From assembly GCF_002499975.2 (NCBI RefSeq), contig NZ_CP052766.1, forward strand, positions 620,001 to 684,000: 64,000 nt of DNA. The letters run 5' to 3'. Position numbers and translations under genes: made by a program. The stretch comes from Alteromonas pelagimontana. GTDB lineage: Bacteria > Pseudomonadota > Gammaproteobacteria > Enterobacterales > Alteromonadaceae. Of the stretch, positions 17,719 through 26,957 are shown in pieces. Positions within the stretch are counted from its first letter, which is position 1. The number at the start of each line of letters is the position of its first letter. The notes below the pieces were generated by a model. The model made no database searches, was not told where the DNA came from, and worked only from the letters and a program-made list of their open reading frames with translations.

Positions 17719-18900
17719 ATGACTGAAACAGCCTTGGATGCCGTACGAAAACGAATTACCGATCTGGATAGCCAATTACTTACCTTGTTGTCTGAACGTA
17801 GGCAGTTGACCAATGAAGTCGCTGAAACGAAAATCAAACATCATATTCCGGTACGTGATATTAAGCGCGAAGAGCAGTTGTTGATTCGCTTGATCAAAGA
17901 AGGCCAAAAGGTAAATCTGGATCCGCACTACGTCACCCAGATTTTCCATGTCATTATTGAAGATTCGGTATTGAATCAACAGGCCATGCTGGCAGCAAGA
18001 GCAAATCCAGGTAGCGCGTTACCGCTAAATCGGGTCGCGTTTTTGGGCGATAAAGGTTCTTATAGCTATCTCGCTACGCAAAAATATTTTTCCCGTCGGC
18101 CAGGAGAATTGTTGGAAATTGGTTGCCAAAGCTTCAGCGAAATTATCCAAAAAGTTGAAAATTCAGAAGCCGACTATGCAGTACTCCCGATAGAGAACAC
18201 CAGCTCCGGCAGCATTAATGAGGTTTATGATCAGCTTCAGCATACACAATTGAATATTATCGGCGAGCTTACTCACCCAATTCGACACAGCCTGTTAGTC
18301 GCGAAAAATACTTCTTTGGCAAATATCAAAACGCTTTACGCACACCCGCAAGTATTTACCCAATGCAGTCATTTTCTTGCTGAACTGGGAAATGTAGAGG
18401 TTAAAACTATGGACAGCACTTCCACCGCGATGTTGACGGTAAGCCAGATGAACCGGGATGATGTAGCGGCAATTGGGAGTGAGGCAGGCGGGAATCTTTA
18501 TGGTTTAATGGCGATTAAGTCGAACCTGGCAAACCAAAAAGAAAATCATAGTCGATTTTTTGTTGTTGCCAGGGATCCCGTTAATGTACCTTTACAAGTG
18601 CCCGCCAAAACTACCTTAATTATGTCTACTGTGCAAAAACCAGGTGCGTTGGTAGAAGCGTTAATGGTACTGAAAGATAATAATATTAATATGACCAAAC
18701 TTGAATCGCGGCCGATAACGGGCAACCCTTGGGAAGAAATGTTCTATCTGGATGTAGAAGGAAATGTTCAAGATGGCCCTATGGAAACTGTGCTGGCTAG
18801 GCTACGCAAAATGACTCGATATCTGAAAGTGTTAGGATGCTACCCAAGTGAAGAAGTCAGCCCCACAAAAGTGGCTGCGGCAAATGCGTTAGCTGAATAA
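17719..18900 (+). CDS. pheA: Bifunctional chorismate mutase/prephenate dehydratase
   Basis: P-protein of phenylalanine synthesis (393 residues; E. coli 386). An AroQ chorismate mutase domain (about 1-90, with RKRITDLDSQLLTLLSERR and the conserved VRDIKREEQLL) is fused to a prephenate dehydratase (about 103-285, with FLGDKGSYSYLA and LPIENTSSGSINEVYD). An ACT regulatory domain follows with GALVEAL and KLESRPITGNPWEEMFYLD, the Phe-binding motifs, so feedback inhibition is expected. Expression is likely controlled by the upstream attenuator. Confidence 0.97.
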   Translation: MTETALDAVRKRITDLDSQLLTLLSERRQLTNEVAETKIKHHIPVRDIKREEQLLIRLIKEGQKVNLDPHYVTQIFHVIIEDSVLNQQAMLAARANPGSALPLNRVAFLGDKGSYSYLATQKYFSRRPGELLEIGCQSFSEIIQKVENSEADYAVLPIENTSSGSINEVYDQLQHTQLNIIGELTHPIRHSLLVAKNTSLANIKTLYAHPQVFTQCSHFLAELGNVEVKTMDSTSTAMLTVSQMNRDDVAAIGSEAGGNLYGLMAIKSNLANQKENHSRFFVVARDPVNVPLQVPAKTTLIMSTVQKPGALVEALMVLKDNNINMTKLESRPITGNPWEEMFYLDVEGNVQDGPMETVLARLRKMTRYLKVLGCYPSEEVSPTKVAAANALAE

Positions 18901-18956
18901 CCCGCATCAGATTTCGAGCTAATTACTCAGTGTAGCCAACGGCTCACCGTTCTTGT

Positions 18957-18985
18957 AAGAAGATTGAAAGATCTCAGTCTTCTTT
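18957..18985 (+). terminator. Weak hairpin downstream of pheA
   Basis: AAGAAGATT (18957-18965) can pair with AGTCTTCTT (18976-18984), with one G-U pair, followed by only a short T run. A possible pheA terminator. Confidence 0.3.
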
Positions 18986-19050
18986 GGTGCCGGCTCTGGG
19001 GCATGATATAGAACTTCGCTTCTAACCTTAAATGGTATAATCATAAAACA

Positions 19051-19218
19051 TCATTCAGTGTTGAGCTCTATCTCTATTCGGGCGCGGCCAGCAGCGCGCA
19101 GCCAGGCGGGCGCGGCTTTTTCAGCTTTGAGCTGCGCCCACTGCGTTCGATTTAGCCCCGCGAAACCTTCACGAAATTGACTTGTCACAAGTGGAAAATT
19201 CTCGCGCTGGGTGAACAA
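19051..19218 (-). CDS. Small unrecognised open frame, possible second half of a broken gene
   Basis: A 55-codon frame starts with TTG at 19216-19218 and ends with TGA at 19051-19053. It contains FREGFAGLNRTQWAQLKAEK and then an Ala/Arg-rich stretch ending RARIEIELNTE. It is in the same frame as the 50-codon frame just upstream, separated by one TGA and one Cys codon. The composition looks protein-like, but I know no family. It could be a separate small gene or part of a gene interrupted by a stop. Confidence 0.3.
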   Translation of the reverse strand: MFTQRENFPLVTSQFREGFAGLNRTQWAQLKAEKAAPAWLRAAGRARIEIELNTE

Positions 19219-19221
19219 ACA

Positions 19222-19374
19222 TCATTGCTGATTAGTAGTAGGTTGTAAATAAGGCAAAGCAGCATTTTGATTGGAAACTACAGAATTACTAATACGCGTT
19301 GTTTCTAGCAATTTATAACGAATCTCTGGCATGGCAGTGGTATTAGGCTTAATCCGTAAGCACCGTCTTTCCAT
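19222..19374 (-). CDS. Small unrecognised open frame downstream of the PAS-GGDEF gene
   Basis: An ATG at 19372-19374, with AAAGG five bases upstream and seven bases beyond the GGDEF gene's stop, opens a 50-codon frame (MERRCLRIKPNTTAMPEIRY...). No known domain. The ribosome site and spacing favour translation as the last member of the GGDEF operon, but conservation cannot be judged here. Confidence 0.35.
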   Translation of the reverse strand: MERRCLRIKPNTTAMPEIRYKLLETTRISNSVVSNQNAALPYLQPTTNQQ

Positions 19375-19381
19375 TCGACCT

Positions 19382-20341
19382 TTACGCAGAGTTATTGATA
19401 CGGTCTCTGCCGTCTGACTTAGCTCGGTAAAGCGCCGTATCTGCAGCACACAACAGCGCTTCTGAGGTACGATACTGGCCATTTTCATCACACGCGATGC
19501 CTTGACTTACGCTCACATTTACGGTGTGACATAACCCTTGGTCGACAAACATCAGCGACTTAACCTGTCGCTGAATACATTTGGCGACGACCTGCGCATT
19601 TGTGGCGTTACAGCGTGGCAGCACAATCACAAATTCTTCACCGCCATATCGGCAGCCAACGCTATCGCGTGATGGCAAACAATCGGTGATGACACCGGCA
19701 ATTTTCTGTAAACACTTGTCACCCTGAATATGCCCGTAGTGGTCATTAAAGCTCTTAAAATAATCGATATCGATCATAATAAGGCTGACCGGTTGTTGCT
19801 GACTCAGGCAATCATGCCAAATTTGCTGTAAGCTCCTTGATAGCTGATGCCGGTTCGCTAAACCAGTCAAATGATCAGTGGTAGCTTGTTCTTTAAGCGC
19901 ACGATACGTTTTTTTGTGTTCAGTAAGGTCATGTAACACGCCCATGTACAGTGATCCAGATTTACTATACATATCCGGCAGACGTGATAATGATAAATCT
20001 GCTTCCAGACAAGAACCATCCAAGCAGTCAATAACGACTTCTTTTGGCCCCATATTCAAGGGAATACTGCTGCTGTTTTTCCATTGTTGTTGTGTATTTT
20101 CATAGTGGTCACGAAAATTTTCATGCAGAAAATGGAGCCATTTTTGTCCAACCAGTACGTGTTTGGTTGTACCGAAAAACGATGCAGCCAAAGCGTTTAT
20201 TACTTCAATTACGCCCTCTTCATTAACAATAAATATACCTTCAGCAGTGGCGTTAATAAGAGCGTGTAAAGCAGTAAGATGTTCATTGGTGGGAGCATCA
20301 GGCACTGATGCAGAATGAATGATGTTGTCTTGCTGAGGCAT
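19382..20341 (-). CDS. PAS-GGDEF diguanylate cyclase
   Basis: 319-residue cytoplasmic protein. A PAS domain (about 22-145: LINATAEGIFIVNEEGVIEV, then LYMGVLHDLTEHKK) is joined to a GGDEF domain (about 160-315). The active site is GCRYGGEEFVIVLPR and the metal-binding Asp is in IMIDIDYFKSFNDHYG. No inhibitory RxxD motif is obvious. The start is the ATG at 20339-20341 with AGGAAG at ideal distance; 12 more codons upstream are open but lack such a site. Confidence 0.92.
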   Translation of the reverse strand: MPQQDNIIHSASVPDAPTNEHLTALHALINATAEGIFIVNEEGVIEVINALAASFFGTTKHVLVGQKWLHFLHENFRDHYENTQQQWKNSSSIPLNMGPKEVVIDCLDGSCLEADLSLSRLPDMYSKSGSLYMGVLHDLTEHKKTYRALKEQATTDHLTGLANRHQLSRSLQQIWHDCLSQQQPVSLIMIDIDYFKSFNDHYGHIQGDKCLQKIAGVITDCLPSRDSVGCRYGGEEFVIVLPRCNATNAQVVAKCIQRQVKSLMFVDQGLCHTVNVSVSQGIACDENGQYRTSEALLCAADTALYRAKSDGRDRINNSA

Positions 20342-20490
20342 TTTCGTCTTCCTGAGCGCATCTTGCGCAACTACCAATGCCTGTAATTTACAAAATTTTC
20401 AACCGAAAAGCCTTCCGATAAACTTCGGATATAAGACGCTGAATTATAAGGAATTCGTATTTTTAAATGAAGGTAATTCTCTGCCAGGAA

Positions 20491-20519
20491 GGGCGCGATG
20501 CACCTAAGTGCATCGTCCC
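20491..20519. other. Hairpin after the DP-EP-like gene
   Basis: CGATGCAC (20496-20503) and GTGCATCG (20508-20515) form a perfect stem, with flanking GGG and CCC extending it. No T tract follows in either direction. It may still shape the 3' end of the STAND/DP-EP transcript. Confidence 0.3.
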
Positions 20520-20533
20520 CGTGAAAAGAGATC

Positions 20534-20908
20534 TTAGTTTTCAGGTTTGTTTTTAATTTGCGGATCTGGACTGGTGTATTGCACATCGGGTGTCGCTAGC
20601 CGTGCCACAACAAGCCGCAAGCAAATATCCTCATTATCTGCATCAGAATCCAGAATAATCACCTGCTGCTTATTTTTCCCCAACGTGATTTGTAAATTCT
20701 GTTTGTCGTCACCTTCTACTTTCGGGTCGCAAAAAATCCATTCGTCGTTATTGTTGATTAAAGAATATTCAATTGTGGTGTCAGGTGCATCAATCTGAAT
20801 AGGTGCGGTGGCGTCGTTACCCGCTTCATCTTTAATATCAAAAGTTATATCGTCACCATTTTGCTTAATGGCGACAGTGAAACCTTTCATTTGCGCATCA
20901 CCCGTCAT
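20534..20908 (-). CDS. DP-EP family-like small acidic protein
   Basis: 124-residue soluble, beta-rich, acidic protein (FTVAIKQNGDDITFDIKDEA, then DEWIFCDPKV) with a Pro/Asn-rich tail SPDPQIKNKPEN. The tail resembles the motif naming the DP-EP family in Alteromonas relatives; this is recognition from memory, not a search. No signal peptide. GGAAAT precedes the ATG at 20906-20908. It follows the STAND regulator by 26 bases, so the two are almost certainly one operon. Function unknown. Confidence 0.6.
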   Translation of the reverse strand: MTGDAQMKGFTVAIKQNGDDITFDIKDEAGNDATAPIQIDAPDTTIEYSLINNNDEWIFCDPKVEGDDKQNLQITLGKNKQQVIILDSDADNEDICLRLVVARLATPDVQYTSPDPQIKNKPEN

Positions 20909-20934
20909 AGTATCATTTCCTTAAGATTGCTTTA

Positions 20935-23900
20935 TTAGAATTCGAGGCGTGTTACGCCCATATTGTGTAACAGTGAAATCTTATCTTTAACTTTTTCCAG
21001 ATCCCCAGAACAATCGTGCGCTCTTACATAAGGCACCAAAATTTCAACATTCTTTGAACCTTCTACTACCCCAGATAGGCGTTGGATTACATCGCCACAA
21101 GCTTCTTGAGTCGCATTAACCCGACCATAATGTTGGTACTGCTTGGCTTCAAGTAATCGAAACTTGGCAACCAACGGCTGAAATGTTTTTGCTGCTCCGG
21201 TTGAGTTTACATATTCATCTTTTACATCTAACGCTTGCAGAAGCGCTTCACTGCTCTTCCAGTTGCCCCGCAACTGATAGTACGCTATCAGATTATGCTG
21301 GGTGCTCCATTGTAGACCTTCTACTGCGCCAGCCTTTTCAATAGCTTCCTCAAAATCAGCGGTTACGGTGGCACCATCTTGTACTGCCAGCAAACCATTA
21401 TAAATCCGTAATTCTGCAATATCTCTTTGCCACCTTACATTGGATTTATCTTGATCAAGAGCCTGTTCATACAACGCTATCGCTTGCTTTATTTGAAACC
21501 TTGCTTCGCCTAACGCATTGGTATAGTCCAATAACCTAGCATACTGCCAATGAGAAAGAGCTAAATTTTCGATAATATATGCATCATCTTGTTGAAGCAT
21601 CAGCATGTCAAGCAACTCGCTTTGCACTTGTGTCTGTAAGCTCACTGCAACCTCTAACTTTCCCCGTTTAAATTCAGTAGAAGCCAGCCAGGACAGGGTA
21701 TCTGCCCTATCGGCTAACAGCACTTTATCATCTGGATTAGCTGCAATTATCTTATTCTTTAAAGTTAAAGAGGTGGTAAAAGCCTGACTAGCCTCATCAT
21801 ACCGGTACTGTCTTAGAAATACCGATCCCAAGGCATTATGTGCGTAAGATAGCTCACTCCAAACATCGTAATTTTTCGGTTCCAGAATATACTGTTGTTG
21901 GCTATAGGCTCGGTAGCGTTCGAAGTGCTCTTGGGCACTGATATAGTCTTTTAGATCAAAGCGTAACTGCCCCAGCCAAAAACTGGAAATTCCAGCCATC
22001 TTAAGATTTTCCAGATCATCAGGATTGGCTGACGACAAAGCAGAAAAAAGAGTAAACGCGGCGTCAAATGCCTTCTTTGCTTCCTTCTGACTGCCCCGGG
22101 AATAGGCGACTTCCCCCATGGCAAGCAGCGTTTGCGCAAGCTGAAATTTTTCCCGTTCACTTCTTTTTTCAGAAGCTGCAACAATTCCTGAATCTGAACC
22201 CGCTTGGGTAAAGTATTCAAGCGCTTTATTGCTTATACCATCCAGTAAATCCATGCGGTTAACGCTACGAAGTTTATCGGCAAACTCACCCACCATAAAA
22301 CCCAATAGGTTTTCTGCGTCAAGCCGTCGTTGCTGTGCTTCAATCTGAGCTTGATAGCGAGTTATACTCATGACAACCGATATTATTGTTAACACCAAAA
22401 GTACAGTAAAAACAATTCGCTTCTTCCACCGCCTGGCGCAAACCTTCGCTTCAGAAGCATTAATTAATGCAAGCTCTTGTTGCGTAACGTAAAATTGTGG
22501 ATTATTTACCAAGTCCCTCGCTTGCTGTAATGGCTTTCCTTCTGCCAATAAAAATGCCGTAGCACGAGATTCTTGATGCCAGCGTAAAGAGGAATTTCGT
22601 AGATGGGCTTTCACTTTTAACGATTCATTATGTTGTTCTATCCATGATGCTGCCCGCTCCCAGCAACGCAATAATGCTTCATGAGCGAGACTGAAAGACG
22701 CTTGTTGATTATGTAGGTGCGAAACAAAAAGGCGGTTTTCCACCATTATTTGAACAAACAAGATCTCAGCTTCAATCTTTAACTGCGACCATAAGACCGT
22801 TCGGCTGGTATATCGCTTTCCGTCCGCCGCCAGCGTAATAAGCAACGCAAAAACCGCAGGTAAAACATTCTGCTGCTCCTTTGGCAGCGAACAAAAGACT
22901 TGTTCGGCCTTTCTACCTATAGCGCCGTCGATGCCGCCAAGTTCACGATAAACAGCCACCGACATTTGCTTATCCTCCCGCCTTAGGTACAGTTCCTGTA
23001 AGGTATATTGCAACATTGGCAGAGCGTCAGGATGCTCTGCAGCATCAGTACCTATTATGTCGTCAAGCGGCATCTTGCTCTCGTTATCAATCTCCCATTG
23101 CACATTGGCTACCAAAGCTGGCAACCGGATCATTTGCATCAATTCTCCGCGGCTGGGAGCAGACAGATCAAAATGAGCACCCTTCGCTTTACCTGCCATA
23201 AGCGTTGGGTAGGCCACCACTTGCGGGTAAAAATCATTGCGACAAGCGCTGATTATCATTATCACCCCCGATAATGCGAACACATCAATACACTCAAGAA
23301 AATGCTGTCGCAATGCTGGTGTAAAATAAGGAGCCGCAAGAAGTATCTCAAGGTGGTCGAGGAACAAACAGACGAATGGCCGCTTGTAGAGGGAGTGACG
23401 CTGCAGCGCCTTTTTGCATATGCGCACAATGTCCTGTGGCACCGTTTCCAGGGTGGCGGCAAGATGCTGTGCACTCACACCCCTTATTATGGGTATATTA
23501 TCTATTTCCCAGTCCAATATGGCGCTGGCAAGCGTTAAAAATAAAGCTTCGCCTGTCACATCAGCGCAATCCATTTTGACTGAAGATATAACTCCTATTC
23601 CACGATATCCTTCCGGGGACGTTAATACTGGTAAGATGCCTGCTTGAACCAATGATGATTTGCCCGTGCCGCTGGGGCCTAAGACCAGGGAAAAGGCCCT
23701 GCCAAACTTTACTTGACTCTGAATTCGCGTCAGCAGCGTAGATACCTGTTCTTTACGACCATAAAAAACAACAGCATCTTCGGCATTGAACGCTGTCAAA
23801 CCGGGATATGGCGAGCGTTCATTCCACTGCATTTGTGTGGCGGTTTCTACCGCGGTCTGAGGCGAAGTGACCGGCGCGATTACGCGATAACCACGTTTTC

Positions 23901-24177
23901 GAATAGTTTCGATAAAAGCAGGATTTGCAGATTTATCGCCTAATGCCCGCCGTAGCTGATTAATTGCTTTATGAACCGGATTGTCACCTACATCTTCGTT
24001 CTGCCAGCAAGATGACAATATTTCCTCAACAGTAACCACCTGAGGGTGTTTTGCGCAAAGAAGCACCAACACATCCATGACTTTGGGTTCAATATGGCGG
24101 CGGGTTTTACCTAGACGAAGGGTATTATCTGAAGGCGTAACCTTCCATTCTCCGAGAAAAATCAGTTGGGGGTTCAT
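20935..24177 (-). CDS. Membrane winged-helix/nSTAND NTPase/TPR regulator
   Basis: A 1080-residue one-protein regulator. An OmpR/CadC-type DNA-binding winged helix (1-105: RHIEPKVMDVLVLLCAKHPQ, HKAINQLRRALGD, FIETIRKRGYRVIAPV) is followed by YPGLTAFNAEDAVVFYGRKE. This leads an nSTAND1-type NTPase domain with Walker A GPSGTGKSS (about 163-171) and Walker B-like VCLFLDHLEILL. One membrane helix (about 585-605) and a periplasmic TPR array (about 620-1040) follow. The start is taken at the ATG 24175-24177, where the winged helix begins; a TTG at 24214-24216 is possible. It probably senses a periplasmic signal and binds DNA directly. Confidence 0.82.
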   Translation of the reverse strand: MNPQLIFLGEWKVTPSDNTLRLGKTRRHIEPKVMDVLVLLCAKHPQVVTVEEILSSCWQNEDVGDNPVHKAINQLRRALGDKSANPAFIETIRKRGYRVIAPVTSPQTAVETATQMQWNERSPYPGLTAFNAEDAVVFYGRKEQVSTLLTRIQSQVKFGRAFSLVLGPSGTGKSSLVQAGILPVLTSPEGYRGIGVISSVKMDCADVTGEALFLTLASAILDWEIDNIPIIRGVSAQHLAATLETVPQDIVRICKKALQRHSLYKRPFVCLFLDHLEILLAAPYFTPALRQHFLECIDVFALSGVIMIISACRNDFYPQVVAYPTLMAGKAKGAHFDLSAPSRGELMQMIRLPALVANVQWEIDNESKMPLDDIIGTDAAEHPDALPMLQYTLQELYLRREDKQMSVAVYRELGGIDGAIGRKAEQVFCSLPKEQQNVLPAVFALLITLAADGKRYTSRTVLWSQLKIEAEILFVQIMVENRLFVSHLHNQQASFSLAHEALLRCWERAASWIEQHNESLKVKAHLRNSSLRWHQESRATAFLLAEGKPLQQARDLVNNPQFYVTQQELALINASEAKVCARRWKKRIVFTVLLVLTIISVVMSITRYQAQIEAQQRRLDAENLLGFMVGEFADKLRSVNRMDLLDGISNKALEYFTQAGSDSGIVAASEKRSEREKFQLAQTLLAMGEVAYSRGSQKEAKKAFDAAFTLFSALSSANPDDLENLKMAGISSFWLGQLRFDLKDYISAQEHFERYRAYSQQQYILEPKNYDVWSELSYAHNALGSVFLRQYRYDEASQAFTTSLTLKNKIIAANPDDKVLLADRADTLSWLASTEFKRGKLEVAVSLQTQVQSELLDMLMLQQDDAYIIENLALSHWQYARLLDYTNALGEARFQIKQAIALYEQALDQDKSNVRWQRDIAELRIYNGLLAVQDGATVTADFEEAIEKAGAVEGLQWSTQHNLIAYYQLRGNWKSSEALLQALDVKDEYVNSTGAAKTFQPLVAKFRLLEAKQYQHYGRVNATQEACGDVIQRLSGVVEGSKNVEILVPYVRAHDCSGDLEKVKDKISLLHNMGVTRLEF

Positions 24178-24376
24178 AAATTTGCAGGCGCTCACTACTA
24201 CTTGCACAAAGCGCAAAGCAGGGAAATGATTCTATTAGTTACTTGGAAACATCGGCAGAACGTCAGAAAACCTGAAAGGAAATTGCATTATTCTACGAAA
24301 TTCATCTTAATATTCGTGTTTTCGCATTGCTGAACATGAAATACTGCCCGCTGCAGCGACCGGTGGAAGTGGTGAA

Positions 24377-24412
24377 ATAATACTAATCCGCATCAATGTG
24401 GATTAGTATTAT
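24377..24412. repeat. Perfect 13-bp inverted repeat between tyrA and the STAND gene
   Basis: ATAATACTAATCC (24377-24389) and GGATTAGTATTAT (24400-24412) are exact complements around a 10-base loop. Read leftwards, after tyrA, it is followed by TTTCACC, so it could terminate tyrA weakly. It could equally be an intergenic repeat; I found no second copy in the window. Confidence 0.6.
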
Positions 24413-24442
24413 AGTTAAAGCAATTTCGCAGATCCTGCGCTG

Positions 24443-25585
24443 CTACTTCCTCAACATTTCGTCGTCGTCAGCTTTTAGTAACAAGCGCTTGCTGCCCACA
24501 AGGCATTTTTTTGCATAGTCACCAAACCATTTACCGATGGAAAGAAACTGTTTGATAAACGCTTTTTTATCTCCGCTTTCCAGCACGTCAAGCGCATCGC
24601 CAAACCGATTATGGAACCGCCTTAACAGCGCAAAGTTCTTGGGATTGTGAAAAATAATATCGGCGTACAACTCAGGTGCCTGAGCAAATAGTCTGCCAAC
24701 CATGGCAAGTTCCAGTCGATAAATAGGCGAGCTAAATACCGTCAACGAACGCAAATCAGGATTTTCGCCTTTTAAATGCGCACCGTAAACAAAGGTATTG
24801 AAGTGGCGCATTACCTGAATATAAGCCATTGCCTGATCATGTTCTTCCGCTGAACTATAATGGAGGGCGGCACCCCAGGTGATCATTTGTTGCAACAGCC
24901 ATTCGTAGCTGGCTTCGTGCCGACCATGACACACCACTACCACTTGTTTAATCATTCCGGGTGAATCTGGCCCAAACATTGGATGCAAACCCACAACCGG
25001 CCCCTGGTGAGTTTCGAGCATGGCTTCAAGGGGTTTTGCTTTAACACTGGTAATATCAGCAAGAATACAGTCTCGCGGTAAGTTGTTTAACCTGCGGATG
25101 ACGCTCTCCGTAAGCGTAATAGGCACGGCGACAACAACCAGTTTCGCGTTGGCCAATACGGTGGCAATGGCGGGTTTTTCCCAGTCATCCTTTTCAACCA
25201 CACTCACATTGTAGCTGCTTTTTTCAAACAACCCGACAAACACTCGTCCTAGCGCCCCGCGACCGCCCACAATAACAATATTGCCAGCCTCGGGATTAAC
25301 GCACCGGTATCGATTATTTTGAGTGTGGTAGGATTCGCGCATAATCCGGCGCAACAAATCTTCAGTAAGATCAGCGGAAACGCCAGCCTCTTCGGCTTGA
25401 GCACGTCGTTTAGCGATCAACGCCTTCTCTCTTTCAGGAACATAGACAGGCATACCGGTCTCTGCCTTTACCTGTCCGACCTGAGTCGTGAGCTCTGCGC
25501 GTTTTGCAAGAAGCTGAACAAGCTGGGAATCCAGCTCGTCAATGCCCTTTCGCAAGTAATTGAGGCGCTGTGAGAAATCAGTCAT
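24443..25585 (-). CDS. tyrA: Bifunctional chorismate mutase/prephenate dehydrogenase
   Basis: T-protein of tyrosine synthesis (380 residues; E. coli 373). An N-terminal chorismate mutase (1-90: [38 protein letters not shown]) is fused to an NAD-dependent dehydrogenase with [20 protein letters not shown] (about 107-126). The active-site region is [20 protein letters not shown]. It lies 28 bases behind aroF and convergent to pheA, as in E. coli, though pheA is 5.5 kb away here. Confidence 0.96.
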   Translation of the reverse strand: MTDFSQRLNYLRKGIDELDSQLVQLLAKRAELTTQVGQVKAETGMPVYVPEREKALIAKRRAQAEEAGVSADLTEDLLRRIMRESYHTQNNRYRCVNPEAGNIVIVGGRGALGRVFVGLFEKSSYNVSVVEKDDWEKPAIATVLANAKLVVVAVPITLTESVIRRLNNLPRDCILADITSVKAKPLEAMLETHQGPVVGLHPMFGPDSPGMIKQVVVVCHGRHEASYEWLLQQMITWGAALHYSSAEEHDQAMAYIQVMRHFNTFVYGAHLKGENPDLRSLTVFSSPIYRLELAMVGRLFAQAPELYADIIFHNPKNFALLRRFHNRFGDALDVLESGDKKAFIKQFLSIGKWFGDYAKKCLVGSKRLLLKADDDEMLRK

Positions 25586-25613
25586 ATTGTAAAGCCATTA
25601 GCCTTTTCAGCGC

Positions 25614-26705
25614 TTATGCCACGGCATCGCGTTTGTTTTGCCGTAACGGTAACACCGTAATCAATTTATCTCTGGTTTGGGAAATTAGATTTTCTGTCGT
25701 TGCCCAATCTATACAGCCATCGGTAATAGACACGCCATATTCCAGTTCGTCGGGCTTCTTACCCTCTGCTTTCTGGCTCCCTGCATGGATATGACTTTCC
25801 AGCATTACACCTATAATCGATTGATTACCTTCCAAAATCTGATTCACCACATTTTGCGCCACCAATGGCTGACGACGGTAATCTTTACTGGAATTGGCGT
25901 GGCTACAGTCTACCATCAGGCCGGCAGTAAGGTTTGCGTTGACGAGTTCCCCCTCACATTCAGATACACAGACTGAGTCATAATTAGGCTGCTTGCCACC
26001 GCGCAAGATAATATGTCCGTCGGGGTTCCCGCGGGTACCGATAATGCTGACCTGCCCTTGTTTATTTATTCCCATAAAGCGATGGCCAGACGCTGCAGAC
26101 TTCAACGCATTGATGGCAATATCTAAACTACCGTCGGTACCATTTTTAAAGCCTACTGGCATAGACAAACCGCTGGCCATTTCCCGGTGCGTCTGTGATT
26201 CGGCGGTTCTGGCTCCAATGGCACTCCAACTGAAAAGTTCGGCGAGATATTGCGGACTGATAGGATCCAGTGCTTCGGTGGCAACAGGAAGCTGCAGTTC
26301 TGCTAACCAGATTAGAAGTTCGCGCGCTTTCCTTAGGCCCGCTTCAATATCAAAAGTACCATCAATATGGGGATCGTTGATTAACCCTTTCCAGCCCGTG
26401 GTAGTGCGTGGTTTTTCAAAATATACGCGCATAACGATAAACAGCGTATCTTTACAGGATTCGTGAAGTTCTTTTAGGCGCAGCGCATAATCTTTTGCTG
26501 CATCAATATCATGAATTGAACAAGGCCCACAGACCACTAAAAAACGATGATCCCGGCCATGGATAATATCGGAAATCGTCTTACGCGCCTCGGAGATTGC
26601 CTGAAGTGCAGAATCTGAGACGGGTAATTCAGCCGCTAGCGCATCCGGCGTCACTAGTACATCTTCGGCGCTCACATGTACGTTATTAACTGTGTCCTTA
26701 ATCAT
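25614..26705 (-). CDS. aroF: 3-deoxy-7-phosphoheptulonate synthase, Tyr-type
   Basis: Type I DAHP synthase, first enzyme of the shikimate pathway (363 residues; E. coli AroF 356). Motifs are VVCGPCSIHD, MRVYFEKPRTTTGWKGLINDP, SWSAIGARTAESQTHREMAS and GLMVDCSHANSSKDYRRQ. The start is the ATG 26703-26705, with AGAGAA upstream; the longer open frame before it is leader. The linkage to tyrA and the TyrR box upstream both point to the tyrosine-regulated isozyme. Confidence 0.95.
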   Translation of the reverse strand: MIKDTVNNVHVSAEDVLVTPDALAAELPVSDSALQAISEARKTISDIIHGRDHRFLVVCGPCSIHDIDAAKDYALRLKELHESCKDTLFIVMRVYFEKPRTTTGWKGLINDPHIDGTFDIEAGLRKARELLIWLAELQLPVATEALDPISPQYLAELFSWSAIGARTAESQTHREMASGLSMPVGFKNGTDGSLDIAINALKSAASGHRFMGINKQGQVSIIGTRGNPDGHIILRGGKQPNYDSVCVSECEGELVNANLTAGLMVDCSHANSSKDYRRQPLVAQNVVNQILEGNQSIIGVMLESHIHAGSQKAEGKKPDELEYGVSITDGCIDWATTENLISQTRDKLITVLPLRQNKRDAVA

Positions 26706-26805
26706 AAAATTCTCTTGGTAATAAGGCAAAAAAACCAGTGGGTGAAAGAGGCAATGTTTATCATGCAGCCACACCATCGTGTATCTACAGAACGATTACA
26801 ACTAC

Positions 26806-26823
26806 TGTAAAATTATATTTACA
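26806..26823 (-). promoter_or_regulatory. TyrR box overlapping the aroF promoter
   Basis: TGTAAA-N6-TTTACA, a perfect match to the known TyrR operator. Its six-base centre, read on the minus strand, is TATAAT, a perfect -10 box placed about 100 bases before the aroF start. Bound TyrR would therefore cover the promoter, which implies repression by tyrosine. The -35 region is poor. Confidence 0.8.
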
Positions 26824-26957
26824 TCTAAAAAGTGACTTTATAACTCGCCCTCATTGACTTTTTACCTATCATTGATATGGAAAGCAACCTCAAACGCAGA
26901 TTTATTTTTTTGCGTTGGTTTTGGGAATCCTTATCTAAATAAGAGAACACGTAAATT

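Noticed and set aside
19051..19374. Selenocysteine insertion at the TGA
   Set aside because: The only support is a short hairpin about 35 bases away and there is no selenoprotein family match; two small genes or a nonsense mutation are simpler.
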